A DNA stretch of 52,893 nt, taken from assembly GCA_035506535.1 (NCBI GenBank), contig DATJPE010000078.1:1-52893 (forward strand), given 5' to 3'. A model generated the notes under the pieces. The model had not been told where the DNA came from and made no database searches. It saw only the letters and a program-made list of their open reading frames with translations. The stretch is from Actinomycetes bacterium. Lineage in GTDB: Bacteria; Actinomycetota; Actinomycetes; DATJPE01. Below, piece after piece: positions 15,363 to 23,626 of this stretch. Position 1 is the stretch's first letter. Every line of letters starts with the position of its first letter. Position numbers and translations under genes: made by a program.

Positions 15363-16322
15363 GTGAGAGACGTCGACGTCGAGGTGCTGGAGTTCGCCGG
15401 TGAGCAGCCGCCGCCGGGCGAAGGATCCTCGGTGCGACGCCACGCGCGCCTCGCCGCGGCCCTCGCGGTCGTCCTGCTGATCGGCGTCGCCCTCGGCGGG
15501 CTCGCCGCACGGGGCAGCGAGCAGCAGTCGCGCCGGGCGGCCGCGGCCCGCGAGCTCTCGCTCACCGCGATCGTCGTGCCGGGCGGTAGTGACGCCCACC
15601 CTGAGGAGGCGACGGCGGTCGGAACCGTGGACCTCGTCGTCGTCAACGCCGGGCCGTTGGCCCTGCCGCGGGTGGACGTCGGGTGGGACGACGTCCACCA
15701 GGCCTTCCTGCCCGCCGGCTCCGCTCCGGTCACCCTGCGAGACCTCTCCCCCGGGGAAGCGGGCCGGGTGGAGCTGAGCCTGGTCCAGCCGTGTTCGACC
15801 CCAACGCCGGCCGGTGCCGGGCAGGTCCCGCGGCTGGACGTGCTTGCCCGGACCCCGGACGGCCACCAGCGCCGGGCCGTGCTGGACCCGCTGGGGCTGG
15901 ATGCCGTCTGGGCCGAGCTGGCGGCGGCCTGCCCGGTCGACGACCCGACGACGACGACGTCCGTTGGCCTGGTGGGCAGCTCCCCCCTGGGACCGCGAGG
16001 GGCCCGGCTGCGCCTGGAGTTCAGCAACCCGGCCTCGGTCGACGTCCTCATCCGTGACGTCCGCGTCTCGCGCGGCACGGCGGTCTCGACCGGGCAGCGG
16101 CCCGCGACGCTCCAGGTGTTCCCCCACTTCCAGGCCGATGCGACCGTGGACCTGCGCATCGGCGACTGCCGGGGGGCGCTCGTGGCCGACGATCCCGTGC
16201 AGGTCCGCTACACGGTGGCGAGCGCGGACTCCCCGAACCAGCGCCACGAGGTGACCCAGGTCGTGCCCGACGTCTCCTTCGCGGTCGGCCAGCTCGTCTA
16301 CCGCGCGTGCAGCGGGCGCTGA
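15363..16322 (+). CDS. Membrane-anchored protein with four conserved cysteines, paralog 1
   Basis: From the GTG at 15363 the protein has 319 residues: a short cytoplasmic N-terminus (VRDVDVEVLEFAGE), one membrane segment (about 28-50), then a long extracytoplasmic region. Cysteines at 144, 190, 269 and 316 line up with those of the next gene (146, 189, 268, 313). The start is chosen because the paralog begins the same way (VRDGDAAGLDVLEGG); ATG 15351 and GTG 15315 are alternatives. I recognise no domain. Spacing of the cysteines suggests two disulfides in an Ig-like or beta-sandwich fold, which is inference. Confidence 0.75.
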   Translation: MRDVDVEVLEFAGEQPPPGEGSSVRRHARLAAALAVVLLIGVALGGLAARGSEQQSRRAAAARELSLTAIVVPGGSDAHPEEATAVGTVDLVVVNAGPLALPRVDVGWDDVHQAFLPAGSAPVTLRDLSPGEAGRVELSLVQPCSTPTPAGAGQVPRLDVLARTPDGHQRRAVLDPLGLDAVWAELAAACPVDDPTTTTSVGLVGSSPLGPRGARLRLEFSNPASVDVLIRDVRVSRGTAVSTGQRPATLQVFPHFQADATVDLRIGDCRGALVADDPVQVRYTVASADSPNQRHEVTQVVPDVSFAVGQLVYRACSGR

Positions 16323-16388
16323 ACCCGCGCCGCACGAATTCCGTAGCCAGAGCCGGCGCAGGCGGCGAGGAGGGCAGGTGAGGCGGCG

Positions 16389-17336
16389 GTGAGGGACGGG
16401 GACGCGGCCGGTCTGGACGTCCTCGAGGGCGGCGGTCGCGGGCCGACCGGGCCGGGCCCGACGCTGAGTCGTCGCGTCGTCGCCGGGCTCGCCCTGGCGC
16501 TGCTGGCCGGCGGCGCGATCCTGGGGGCGGCGGTGGCCAAGGCGACGGACCACCCGGCGCGGCGTCCTGGCGCTCCGACGCGGGTGGACGCCTTCGTCGT
16601 CCTTCCCGCGGGAGGCGACGTGACCTGGTCGCCCGCGGCCGGAGGCGTGGTCAGCGAGGTCGAGCTCGCGATGGTCGACGAGGGCGCGGCCCCGCTTGGG
16701 CAGGCAGCGGTGTCCTGGCGCGCCGTCGAGGAACGGGAGGTGGGCATGCCCACCGAGGTCCAGGCGCTGGGGACCCTGGCCGCGGACACACCGACCGCGG
16801 CGAGCCTGCGGCTGTTCCGCCCCTGCGCCGCGTCGGCGGCCTCCGCGCCGCCCCCGGTCCTGCTGGTCACCTGGACGAGCGCTGGCAAGGACCGGCAGGC
16901 GCTCGTCTCGCCGTACGGCCTGGATCGGCTCTGGGACGCCCTCGAGGCGCAGTGCCCGGCGACGGGCGGCGGGGTCAACCCACTCTCCGTGACGGTCGCC
17001 CGGGCTGACCCGCTCGGCGCGGACGGCGCGCGGCTGCACCTGCGCCTCGCCGATCTGGGCGGAGTGGCGCTGCGGGTCAGCCGGATCGGCGTCAGCGGCG
17101 GGTTCGTCGCGGTCACGCGGACCCCTGGCCCGGTGACGGTCGGCGCGCACACCGCCCTGGGCGTCACCGTCGACGTGCGGCTGAGCGACTGCCGTAGCGC
17201 GATCGAGCGGGCGTACGACGCCGCGTTGACCTACACCGTGTCCTCCCCCGGCGCCGGGTCGGTGACGCCGACGCTCGCCTCGGCCGGGCTCTCGCGCGCG
17301 CTGGGCGCGCTGACGTACCGCGCCTGCGGGCGCTGA
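16389..17336 (+). CDS. Membrane-anchored protein with four conserved cysteines, paralog 2
   Basis: The 315-residue protein starts at GTG 16389 after a GGCAGGTGAGGCGGC leader. The layout copies paralog 1: acidic N-terminus, membrane segment (about 29-51), extracytoplasmic part with Cys 146, 189, 268 and 313, and a TYRACGR end against VYRACSGR. Overall identity looks moderate, so the duplication is old. Its stop codon lies one base from the prfB stop on the other strand. The function is unknown. Confidence 0.78.
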   Translation: MRDGDAAGLDVLEGGGRGPTGPGPTLSRRVVAGLALALLAGGAILGAAVAKATDHPARRPGAPTRVDAFVVLPAGGDVTWSPAAGGVVSEVELAMVDEGAAPLGQAAVSWRAVEEREVGMPTEVQALGTLAADTPTAASLRLFRPCAASAASAPPPVLLVTWTSAGKDRQALVSPYGLDRLWDALEAQCPATGGGVNPLSVTVARADPLGADGARLHLRLADLGGVALRVSRIGVSGGFVAVTRTPGPVTVGAHTALGVTVDVRLSDCRSAIERAYDAALTYTVSSPGAGSVTPTLASAGLSRALGALTYRACGR

Positions 17337-17337
17337 G

Positions 17338-18447
17338 TCAGCTCGCCTGCTCGCGCTGCTTGCGCCAGCGGATCCCGGCCTCGATGAAGTCGTCGATCTC
17401 GCCGTCGAGGACAGCGGCGGTGTTGCCGGTCTCGTGGTTGGTCCGCAGGTCCTTGACCATCTGGTACGGATGGAGCACGTACGAGCGCATCTGGTTGCCC
17501 CAGCTGCCGGCGTTGTCGCCCTTGAGCGCGTCGATCTTCGCCTGCTCCTCCTGGCGCTTGCGCTCGAGCAGCTTGGCCTGCAGGACGAGCATCGCGCTGG
17601 CCTTGTTCTGCAGCTGGCTGCGCTCGTTCTGGCAGGAGACGACGATGCCGGTGGGCAGGTGCGTGAGGCGTACGGCCGAGTCGGTGGTGTTGACGCCCTG
17701 GCCGCCGGGCCCGCTCGAGCGGTAGACGTCGACGCGGATCTCGTCCTCGGGGATCTCGATGTGGTCGGTCTGCTCGACGACCGGGACGACCTCGACACCG
17801 GCGAAGGAGGTCTGCCGGCGGCCCTGGTTGTCGAACGGGCTGATCCGGACCAGGCGGTGGGTGCCCTGCTCGACGCTGAGCGTGCCGTAGGCGTACGGCG
17901 CCTTGACGGCGAAGGTGGCCGACTTGATGCCGGCCTCCTCGGCGTAGGAGGTGTCGTAGACCTCGGTGGCATAGCCATGACGCTCGGCCCAGCGCAGGTA
18001 CATCCGGAACAGCATCTCCGCCCAGTCCGCGGCGTCGACGCCGCCGGCCTCGGACCGGATCGTGACGAGCGCCTGGCGGGCGTCGTACTCCCCGGACAGC
18101 AGGGTGCGGACCTCCATCTCCGAGATCGCCTTGCCGAGGCTCTCGAGCTCGGCCTCCGCCTCGGCGCGGGTGGCGGCGTCGTCCTCGGACTCGGCGAGCT
18201 CGAAGAGAACGCCGAGGTCGTCGAGGCGTTGGCGCAGCTGCTCGACGCGCGCGATCTCGTTCTGGGTCGCCGACAGCTTCGACGTGACCGCCTGGGCGTT
18301 CTCCTGGTCGTCCCACAGGTCGGGGGCGGCCGCCTGCTCGTTCAGCGCCTCGAGCTCCTTGCGCAACCGGGGCAGGTCGGCCACCGCCTCGATCGACGCC
18401 ATCGTCGACTCGAGGTCCTTCAGCGCTTCCTGCGGATCAACGGCCAT
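17338..18447 (-). CDS. prfB: Peptide chain release factor 2
   Basis: The 369-residue class-I release factor has stop-codon recognition motif SPF ([15 protein letters not shown]) and catalytic GGQ ([16 protein letters not shown]), with the N-terminal helical domain normal. RF2 releases peptides at UGA and UAA. The start is taken at ATG 18447 ([14 protein letters not shown]); an upstream in-frame start would reach into the palindrome at 18482-18530. The reading frame is continuous, so the programmed +1 frameshift known from many RF2 genes is absent here. Confidence 0.97.
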   Translation of the reverse strand: MAVDPQEALKDLESTMASIEAVADLPRLRKELEALNEQAAAPDLWDDQENAQAVTSKLSATQNEIARVEQLRQRLDDLGVLFELAESEDDAATRAEAEAELESLGKAISEMEVRTLLSGEYDARQALVTIRSEAGGVDAADWAEMLFRMYLRWAERHGYATEVYDTSYAEEAGIKSATFAVKAPYAYGTLSVEQGTHRLVRISPFDNQGRRQTSFAGVEVVPVVEQTDHIEIPEDEIRVDVYRSSGPGGQGVNTTDSAVRLTHLPTGIVVSCQNERSQLQNKASAMLVLQAKLLERKRQEEQAKIDALKGDNAGSWGNQMRSYVLHPYQMVKDLRTNHETGNTAAVLDGEIDDFIEAGIRWRKQREQAS

Positions 18448-18481
18448 CGTCTCGCCAGCGTATCCGCCCCGCCCCCTTTGC

Positions 18482-18530
18482 AATGAACGCGGCGTTCCTC
18501 CAATAGGTCCGCAAGAACGCCGCGTTCATT
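18482..18530. repeat. Long palindromic element, copy A
   Basis: AATGAACGCGGCGTTC (18482-18497) is perfectly complementary to 18515-18530, with a 17-base loop. It lies in the divergent gap between prfB and the gene at 18565. Its arms share a 15-base core (AATGAACGCGGCGTT) with the second element at 18970-19022, while the loops differ. Confidence 0.9.
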
Positions 18531-18564
18531 CGGAAGGAGACCCGGGGGCTGGGATGCTGGCGGG

Positions 18565-18945
18565 GTGCGCAAGCAGTACCACTTCTGGCCGGGGGCGAGC
18601 GGTAGGGCCTACGACGCGTGGGACGTCGACCGGCTGATCGAGCTCACCCGCGGCTTCCCGGTGGTCGACGCGGCACTGGACTCGATCTGGGAGCTCGATG
18701 TCGACTACTGGAGCGAGTCGGGGTCCGGCGCCACCCCGCGAGTCCTGGTCACCCACATGCGGCTGGTCGAGGAGGTCGATCCGGCGTACCCGATCATCCT
18801 CGGCCCGGACGGTCGCGTCATGGACGGGATGCACCGGGTCTGCCGAGCCCTGCTGGAAGGCCGTACGACGATCGCCGCGGTCCGCTTCGACGCCCTGCCC
18901 ACCCCGGACTACCGCGACGTCCAGCCCGACGACCTGCCCTACTGA
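18565..18945 (+). CDS. Small conserved-type protein, weak ParB/sulfiredoxin-like motif
   Basis: The 126-residue acidic soluble protein starts at a GTG (RKQYHFWPGASGRAYDAWDV). The stretch IILGPDGRVMDGMHRVCRAL resembles the DG-x-H-R loop of ParB/sulfiredoxin-fold proteins, but the rest of the fold is not evident, so the function is open. It stands alone on the plus strand, flanked on both sides by the paired palindromes, which makes gene plus palindromes look like one unit. Confidence 0.7.
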   Translation: MRKQYHFWPGASGRAYDAWDVDRLIELTRGFPVVDAALDSIWELDVDYWSESGSGATPRVLVTHMRLVEEVDPAYPIILGPDGRVMDGMHRVCRALLEGRTTIAAVRFDALPTPDYRDVQPDDLPY

Positions 18946-18969
18946 CCTCGCGCCACCCCGTTGTGGGAA

Positions 18970-19022
18970 GCAATGAACGCGGCGTTGTGCGACTTAGAGG
19001 CGCACAACGCCGCGTTCATTGC
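18970..19022. repeat. Long palindromic element, copy B
   Basis: Bases 18970-18990 are perfectly complementary to 19002-19022 (21-bp arms beginning GCAATGAACGCGGCGTTG), with the 11-base loop gacttagaggc. It lies between the convergent ends of the 126-residue gene and the fasciclin gene. The core AATGAACGCGGCGTT is shared with copy A. Confidence 0.92.
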
Positions 19023-19062
19023 ATCCGGGGCCGGGGCCGAAGTCCCGGGCCGGGGGGCGGCT

Positions 19063-19686
19063 CTAGAGGGTGATCGGCAGCAGCACCTGGCTGATGCCGT
19101 GGGCGATCTGGTTGTTGCCGACGTTGATGTCGTAGTACACCAGCCACGGGTTGGGCTGCTTGGTGTCGGCGTCGATGAACTGCACGTCGTAGCGGCCGCG
19201 CGTCTTGATCGTGATGGTGCCACCCTGCGCGGTGGTCAGGACGGCGCCGTTGGCCCGACGCGCCTGCCAGGCCTGGATGGGGTTGCCGAGGACGACGTGG
19301 TAGAGCAGGACCTGCTCGACGGTGTCGATGCCGAGCCCCGCGACCGCGTTGAACGTCGCCTGCTCCGACGTCGGCCACTTCCCAGTGAGCCGGGCGACGA
19401 GGGACTCGAAGGCGTAGTCGTTGGGCAGGAACGCGGTCAGCTTGACGTTGCCGTTGGCCAGGACGCCGACGGGTGAGTTCGGCTTCGCCGCGAGCACGGC
19501 GTACACCGCGTGGGTGACGATGTCGAAATCGTTGGGGTTGTTGTCGAACTTGTCGGTCGCCGGCAGCAGCGCGGCGAGCGGGCGGTTACCGAGCGTGCTC
19601 GCCTGGGCGGGTGCCGCGGCGACGCCGATCGAGGCCGCGGCCGCAAGGACCGCGACCACGCCGGCCAGACGTCGGGACAGGCGCAT
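19063..19686 (-). CDS. Secreted fasciclin-domain protein
   Basis: The 207-residue protein has a signal peptide (basic start, hydrophobic 8-25, cut after AQA). A fasciclin-like domain follows, with KLTAFLPNDYAFESLV (the FAS1 H1-like box), VEQVLLYHVVLG, and a C-terminal NNQIAHGISQVLLP segment. Fasciclin domains mediate adhesion or protein contacts at the cell surface. The start at 19686 has a GGAGG site six bases upstream. There is no lipobox or anchor, so it is probably released or wall-associated. Confidence 0.88.
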   Translation of the reverse strand: MRLSRRLAGVVAVLAAAASIGVAAAPAQASTLGNRPLAALLPATDKFDNNPNDFDIVTHAVYAVLAAKPNSPVGVLANGNVKLTAFLPNDYAFESLVARLTGKWPTSEQATFNAVAGLGIDTVEQVLLYHVVLGNPIQAWQARRANGAVLTTAQGGTITIKTRGRYDVQFIDADTKQPNPWLVYYDINVGNNQIAHGISQVLLPITL

Positions 19687-19794
19687 GAGCCACCTCCATG
19701 GTCGGGGGGCGGGCGTGCCCCCTTCGACCTCTCTTCCGCCGCTGAGGGTCGCGCGGATGCAGGTCCGTGGGAGGATCCGCCCGGGAGGGGCACC

Positions 19795-20325
19795 GTGGTC
19801 GAGTGGACGGGACACGTGGTGCTCGCGACCTCCCGGCTGCTGCTGCGGACCTTCCGCGTGGACGACCTGCCCACCTACGCCGCCCTGAACGCCGATCCGG
19901 ACGTGACGCGGTTCCTCGGCGGGCCGATCCCGGCCGCGGAGTCCGACGCCATCGCCGCGTGGGCCAACGAGCGCTTCGCCCAGGAGGGGATCGGCCTGCT
20001 CGCCGTCGAGCGCCGCGCGGACGGGGCGTTCCTCGGCATGTGTGGCGTGGCCCACGAGGAGTGGTACCCCGACGACGTCCAGCTCGGGTGGCGCCTGGCG
20101 CGCGAGCACTGGGGTCACGGGTACGCCACCGAGGCGGGGCGGGCCTGGCTGACGTACGCGCTGTCGCACCACCCGCGCGTCCTCGCGGTCACCGACGTCG
20201 AGAACGCGCGCAGCCGCGCCGTGGCCGAGCGGCTCGGCATGGCCCTGCTGGCCGAGGAGGACTTGCTCATCGAGGGTGACGTCGTGCCGTGCGCCACCTA
20301 CGTCGCGGTGGCGCGACGGACGTGA
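19795..20325 (+). CDS. GNAT acetyltransferase (RimJ/RimL-like)
   Basis: The 176-residue protein begins at GTG 19795 after GGGAGGGG (VVEWTGHVVLATSRLLLRTF). GNAT features are RLLLRTFRVDDLPTYAALNA, an acetyl-CoA-binding REHWGHGYATEAGRAWLTY, and VTDVENARSRAVAERLGM. Such enzymes acetylate N-termini or small molecules. It runs toward the end of the Tad operon, with stop codons six bases apart. The substrate cannot be told. Confidence 0.9.
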   Translation: MVEWTGHVVLATSRLLLRTFRVDDLPTYAALNADPDVTRFLGGPIPAAESDAIAAWANERFAQEGIGLLAVERRADGAFLGMCGVAHEEWYPDDVQLGWRLAREHWGHGYATEAGRAWLTYALSHHPRVLAVTDVENARSRAVAERLGMALLAEEDLLIEGDVVPCATYVAVARRT

Positions 20326-20331
20326 CAGCCA

Positions 20332-20784
20332 TCACCCGACGTACGGCGCGGTCGCGTGCGCCGTGGCCTCGACGACGACCCCGTCCGGCCGGCCGACGTA
20401 CGCCGCGAACGGCAGGCGGCTGCGCGCCCGCAGCGTCACCGTGACGACGCCGTCGCCGACGTGGACGTCCACCAGCTCGAGGTCGACGTACTCGTCGGCG
20501 AGGTCGGCGACGTACGCCCGCACCGCCGCCGCGGCCGCCGAGGCGTCGAGGGGCAGTACGTCGGGGCTCTTGCCCGCATAGAACGTCGCCCGGTCCAGGT
20601 TCTGCACCCCGGCCAGCGCTGCGCCATCGGCGGCCGCGACCAGGGATCGGCGGGTGAGGAAGAGCTTCGATGCGTCGGCGACCACGAGCACCAACGCGAG
20701 GACGAGCGCGGTGAACCCGACGGTGAGCAACAGGATCGACCCGTCGTCGTCGGCCATGCGCGGCGTCACCCACCGCCGCGTCAC
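20332..20784 (-). CDS. TadG-like pilus assembly protein
   Basis: The 150-residue protein has one N-terminal membrane segment (DDDGSILLLTVGFTALVLAL) followed by LTRRSLVAAADGAALAGVQ, the pattern of the Tad-secretion Flp pilus TadG N-terminus. The remainder is an extracytoplasmic beta-rich part; the VWA domain of long TadG proteins is absent. The GTG at 20784 overlaps the stop of the upstream TadE-like gene (GTGA). It is the last gene of the Tad operon. Confidence 0.82.
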   Translation of the reverse strand: MTRRWVTPRMADDDGSILLLTVGFTALVLALVLVVADASKLFLTRRSLVAAADGAALAGVQNLDRATFYAGKSPDVLPLDASAAAAAVRAYVADLADEYVDLELVDVHVGDGVVTVTLRARSRLPFAAYVGRPDGVVVEATAHATAPYVG

Positions 20785-21206
20785 GAGGGCGCCTCCCGAT
20801 AGGCGTCCACGACCTCGACGTGCCTCGCGCTCACCGCGACCGAGGCCGCCGAACGGGCGAGCGCCGGCACCCCGGGCAGCACCGCACGGACGCGGATCGA
20901 GACGACGACCCGCGACCCCGGGGTCAGGCACGGGTCGGCGGAGCAGCTGATGGCCACGGCGTCCGCGGGCAGCTCCAGCCCTTGGTCGCGGAAGGCCAGC
21001 CGCGCGGCGGCGTACGCCGCTCGCTCGCCCTCCTGCGCCGAGTCCGCGCGCACGTACGCCCGCCCGGCGTCGCGGGCCGCCTCCGCGGCGGCGTAGGCGT
21101 TGCGCTGGACCTGCGAGACCGAGAGCACGACGTAGACCAACGGGACCAGCAGCAGGACCGACAGGAAGGTGAACTCGATCGTCGCGCTCCCCCGCTCGCC
21201 CCTCAT
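20781..21206 (-). CDS. TadE-like pilus assembly protein, copy 2
   Basis: The 141-residue protein begins MRGERGSATIEFTFLSVLLL, the TadE pseudopilin-like N-terminus (Gly-Ser-x-x-x-Glu before a hydrophobic helix). A cysteine pair lies in ISCSADPCLT. TadE-like proteins are processed minor pilins needed for Flp pilus assembly. Its ATG overlaps the stop of the preceding TadE-like gene (ATGA). Confidence 0.87.
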   Translation of the reverse strand: MRGERGSATIEFTFLSVLLLVPLVYVVLSVSQVQRNAYAAAEAARDAGRAYVRADSAQEGERAAYAAARLAFRDQGLELPADAVAISCSADPCLTPGSRVVVSIRVRAVLPGVPALARSAASVAVSARHVEVVDAYREAPS

Positions 21207-21610
21207 GACGTCGCCTCCGCGTAGGCGTGCCCGGTCACGACGAGGCCCCGCGGCGGGCCGAGCCAGCCCACGAGGGGGAGCCGGGTGCGCACAGTCACGG
21301 TGACGACCGGCACGCCGTCCACCTCGTCGTAGTCGGCCGAGACGTCTCCGTTGAACCGCGAGGACAGGCTCGACGCGATCAGGTCCCGGGTCCGTTCGGC
21401 GCCGTCCGCGGGGGTGCGGTCCGCGTCGGCGCCGTACCGCGCTCCCTCGCTCGCCGCGGCGATGAGGGTGTTGCGTACGTGCATCGCCAGCGCGAGCTGC
21501 GCCACGGCCAGCACGAGCACCACGAGCAGCGCCGAGACAAGCACGAAGTCGACGACGGCACTGCCGCGGTCCTGCCGGAGGTCGCGTCCCGCACGGGATG
21601 CGGGCGCCAC
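21203..21610 (-). CDS. TadE-like pilus assembly protein, copy 1
   Basis: The 135-residue protein has a basic start, then DRGSAVVDFVLVSALLVVLV, a TadE-type N-terminus in which Asp replaces the usual Glu of the GSxxxE motif. An extracytoplasmic beta-rich region follows. GTG start at 21610, three bases after the pilin-like gene. It is translationally coupled to the next TadE gene. Confidence 0.85.
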   Translation of the reverse strand: MAPASRAGRDLRQDRGSAVVDFVLVSALLVVLVLAVAQLALAMHVRNTLIAAASEGARYGADADRTPADGAERTRDLIASSLSSRFNGDVSADYDEVDGVPVVTVTVRTRLPLVGWLGPPRGLVVTGHAYAEATS

Positions 21611-21613
21611 GGC

Positions 21614-21805
21614 TCAGGGTCCGGTGACGCTGTCCATGGCGTTGCTGAAGATCTCGCCGAGCTTCGGCCCCGCGAGGACCCACAGGCCGGAGACCAGGCC
21701 GGCGGTCATCACGGTGATCAGCACCCAGCCGGGTACGTCGCCGCGCTCGTCGCGCCGGCCCCGCCAGGCCAGGCGCACCTTCTCAGTGAGACGGAGCAGA
21801 GTCAT
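21614..21805 (-). CDS. Flp pilin-like peptide
   Basis: The 63-residue protein has a charged N-terminus (RRDERGD), one hydrophobic segment (VPGWVLITVMTAGLVSGL) and a short polar end. Position between the platform protein and the TadE genes, and size, match the major Flp pilin of actinobacterial Tad operons. The canonical Glu-Tyr after the cleavage Gly is not present, so processing by a TadV-type peptidase is uncertain. I take ATG 21805; ATG 21826 would add seven residues. Confidence 0.65.
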   Translation of the reverse strand: MTLLRLTEKVRLAWRGRRDERGDVPGWVLITVMTAGLVSGLWVLAGPKLGEIFSNAMDSVTGP

Positions 21806-21835
21806 GGACACGGTGTGCCTCCTCATCGTGGGTCC

Positions 21836-22774
21836 TCACGTGCTGCCGAGCGAGAGTCCGTAGAAGCCGGGGAAGAGGGCGAACACGACGGTGAGCGGGA
21901 GGAGGAGGAACACGACGGGGACCATCATCGCGATCTCGCGGCGTCCTCCGGACTCGATCAGCCGTCGCCGTCCCGCCTCGCGAACGTCGACCGCCTGGGC
22001 GCGCAGGACGTCGGCAAGCGGGGTCCCTCGCTCCACCGCGATGACGATCCCGTCGACGAAGCGGCGCAGATCGGGTAGCGACGTACGTTCCGCCAACCGC
22101 TCCAGCGCGGCGACGAGGGGCGCACCGGCGCGGGTGTCCGACAGTGCCCGGCCGAGCTCCTCGGCCAGGGTCCCGCTGCTGCGGGCGGCCACCCGCTCCA
22201 GCGCACCGACCGCACCCTCGCCCGCCGCGACCGCGAGAGCGAGCAGCTCGGCGACGGTGGGGAACTCCAGGAGCATCCGCTGCTCACGGTCGCGCACCTC
22301 GCGGGCGAGGCGCTGGTCGCGCATGAGCACCCCGCCCGCCGCGAGCGCCGACGCCAGCACGAGCAGGGCCAACGGGTTGGCGCCGGATCGCAGGTCGAGA
22401 ACCAGGCCGAGGCCGAACCCACCGAGGAGACCGCAAGCTCCCCACAGCAGCTGCTCAGTCCGGAACTCCTCGAGGCTGGTGCCGCCGCCGAGCTGGTCCA
22501 GCCGTCGCCGGACCGAAGCGCTCCCGCCCAGCCATCGGTCGAGGCGCCGCGCGCCGTCGGTGACGAACGGCGCCAGCAGGCGCTCCAGCGTCGGGAACGG
22601 CGTTCGGGCACGGCTGGCGACCAGCAGCCGCGACGGCCGCGCGAACTCACGCACGTAGGGGGCGACGCGATCCTCGAGTGTCGGCCTGCGCAGGTACGGC
22701 AGCCGGGAGGCCGCAACCGCGGCCCCCGTGCCCGCGGTGAGCCCCAGCAGCGCGCCGGTCGTCGCCAGGCTCAT
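21836..22774 (-). CDS. tadC: Type II secretion F-domain protein, TadC-like
   Basis: The 312-residue membrane protein has an N-terminal segment, a paired membrane block (about 115-155), and a T2SSF domain (LEFPTVAELLALAVAAGEGA and GRALSDTRAGAPLVAALERL) ending in a hydrophobic helix. It forms the inner-membrane platform of the Tad pilus with TadB. The ATG at 22774 overlaps the TadB stop (ATGA). Confidence 0.92.
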   Translation of the reverse strand: MSLATTGALLGLTAGTGAAVAASRLPYLRRPTLEDRVAPYVREFARPSRLLVASRARTPFPTLERLLAPFVTDGARRLDRWLGGSASVRRRLDQLGGGTSLEEFRTEQLLWGACGLLGGFGLGLVLDLRSGANPLALLVLASALAAGGVLMRDQRLAREVRDREQRMLLEFPTVAELLALAVAAGEGAVGALERVAARSSGTLAEELGRALSDTRAGAPLVAALERLAERTSLPDLRRFVDGIVIAVERGTPLADVLRAQAVDVREAGRRRLIESGGRREIAMMVPVVFLLLPLTVVFALFPGFYGLSLGST

Positions 22775-23622
22775 CGCAGGACCCGTTCCTCGGTGGGCAG
22801 CCGACCGATACGCAGCATGAGCCGGTACGCCACCACGCACACACCGGCCCCGAAGGCCAGCAGCAGCAGACCTTCCGGGCTGTCGTAGGCGCGGACCGCC
22901 TCGGGTCGCAGGGACAGCAGCCCGAGCAGGATCCACGGCGCGGCCACGGCCAGCCGGGCCGCGTTGACCGTCCAGGACTGGCGGGCTTCCAGCTCGGAGC
23001 GGGTCCGGGCGTCCTCGCGCAGGAACGTCGACAGGGTCCGGAGCAGCCGCCCGAGGTCGGAACCCCCGACCTCGCGCGCGAGACGCAGGGACTCCACGAC
23101 CCGGTCGCCGACGGGATCGGCCAACGATGCCTTGAGCCGGTCCAGCGACTCCCCGAAGCGACCGGTGGCCCGATAGTCCTCGGCGAAACGGCCGAAGGCG
23201 GGACGCAACGGCAGCGGACCGCGAATCCCCAGCTGCGCCAACGCCTCCGGAAGCGACAGGCCAGCCCGTACCCCGCTCGCGAGGTTGTCGACGGCATCCG
23301 GCCACGCCGAGCGCAGCTCGTCCTGACGCTGCCGGCGCCGCCAGCCGAGGACGGCGAGGGGCGCGTACGCCGCGAAGGCGGCGAAGCAGGTGCTGATCGT
23401 CGCCGAGCGGGTCACGGCCAGCGAGAGCAGCAGGGCGACCGATCCGACGGCGATGCAGGTGCCGACCAGCCGGGCCGGGCTGACGCCGTCGAGTCCGGCC
23501 TGGGCGATGCGCTCCTCCAGCCGGCGCCGTCTCGATGGCGGTCGATGCGCCGGTGGACCGGTCATCGCCGACAGGAGCAGGACGACGCCGAGCCCGAACG
23601 TCAGCCCGACCAGCGCGCCCAC
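22771..23622 (-). CDS. tadB: Type II secretion F-domain protein, TadB-like
   Basis: The 283-residue protein has membrane segments at the N-terminus and near residues 70-95, then a T2SSF domain (WPDAVDNLASGVRAGLSLPE, GGSDLGRLLRTLSTFLRED) and C-terminal hydrophobic segments. It partners TadC in the pilus base. GTG start at 23622, four bases after the tadA stop. Confidence 0.92.
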   Translation of the reverse strand: MGALVGLTFGLGVVLLLSAMTGPPAHRPPSRRRRLEERIAQAGLDGVSPARLVGTCIAVGSVALLLSLAVTRSATISTCFAAFAAYAPLAVLGWRRRQRQDELRSAWPDAVDNLASGVRAGLSLPEALAQLGIRGPLPLRPAFGRFAEDYRATGRFGESLDRLKASLADPVGDRVVESLRLAREVGGSDLGRLLRTLSTFLREDARTRSELEARQSWTVNAARLAVAAPWILLGLLSLRPEAVRAYDSPEGLLLLAFGAGVCVVAYRLMLRIGRLPTEERVLR

Positions 23623-23626
23623 CGGA

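Noticed and set aside
15285-17978. An 897-codon minus-strand frame across the paralog pair
   Set aside because: It overlaps two plus-strand genes with conserved cysteine spacing and the end of prfB; its composition is low-complexity.
18330-18447. Programmed frameshift in prfB
   Set aside because: The reading frame is continuous from ATG 18447 with no in-frame TGA near codon 25, so no frameshift is needed.
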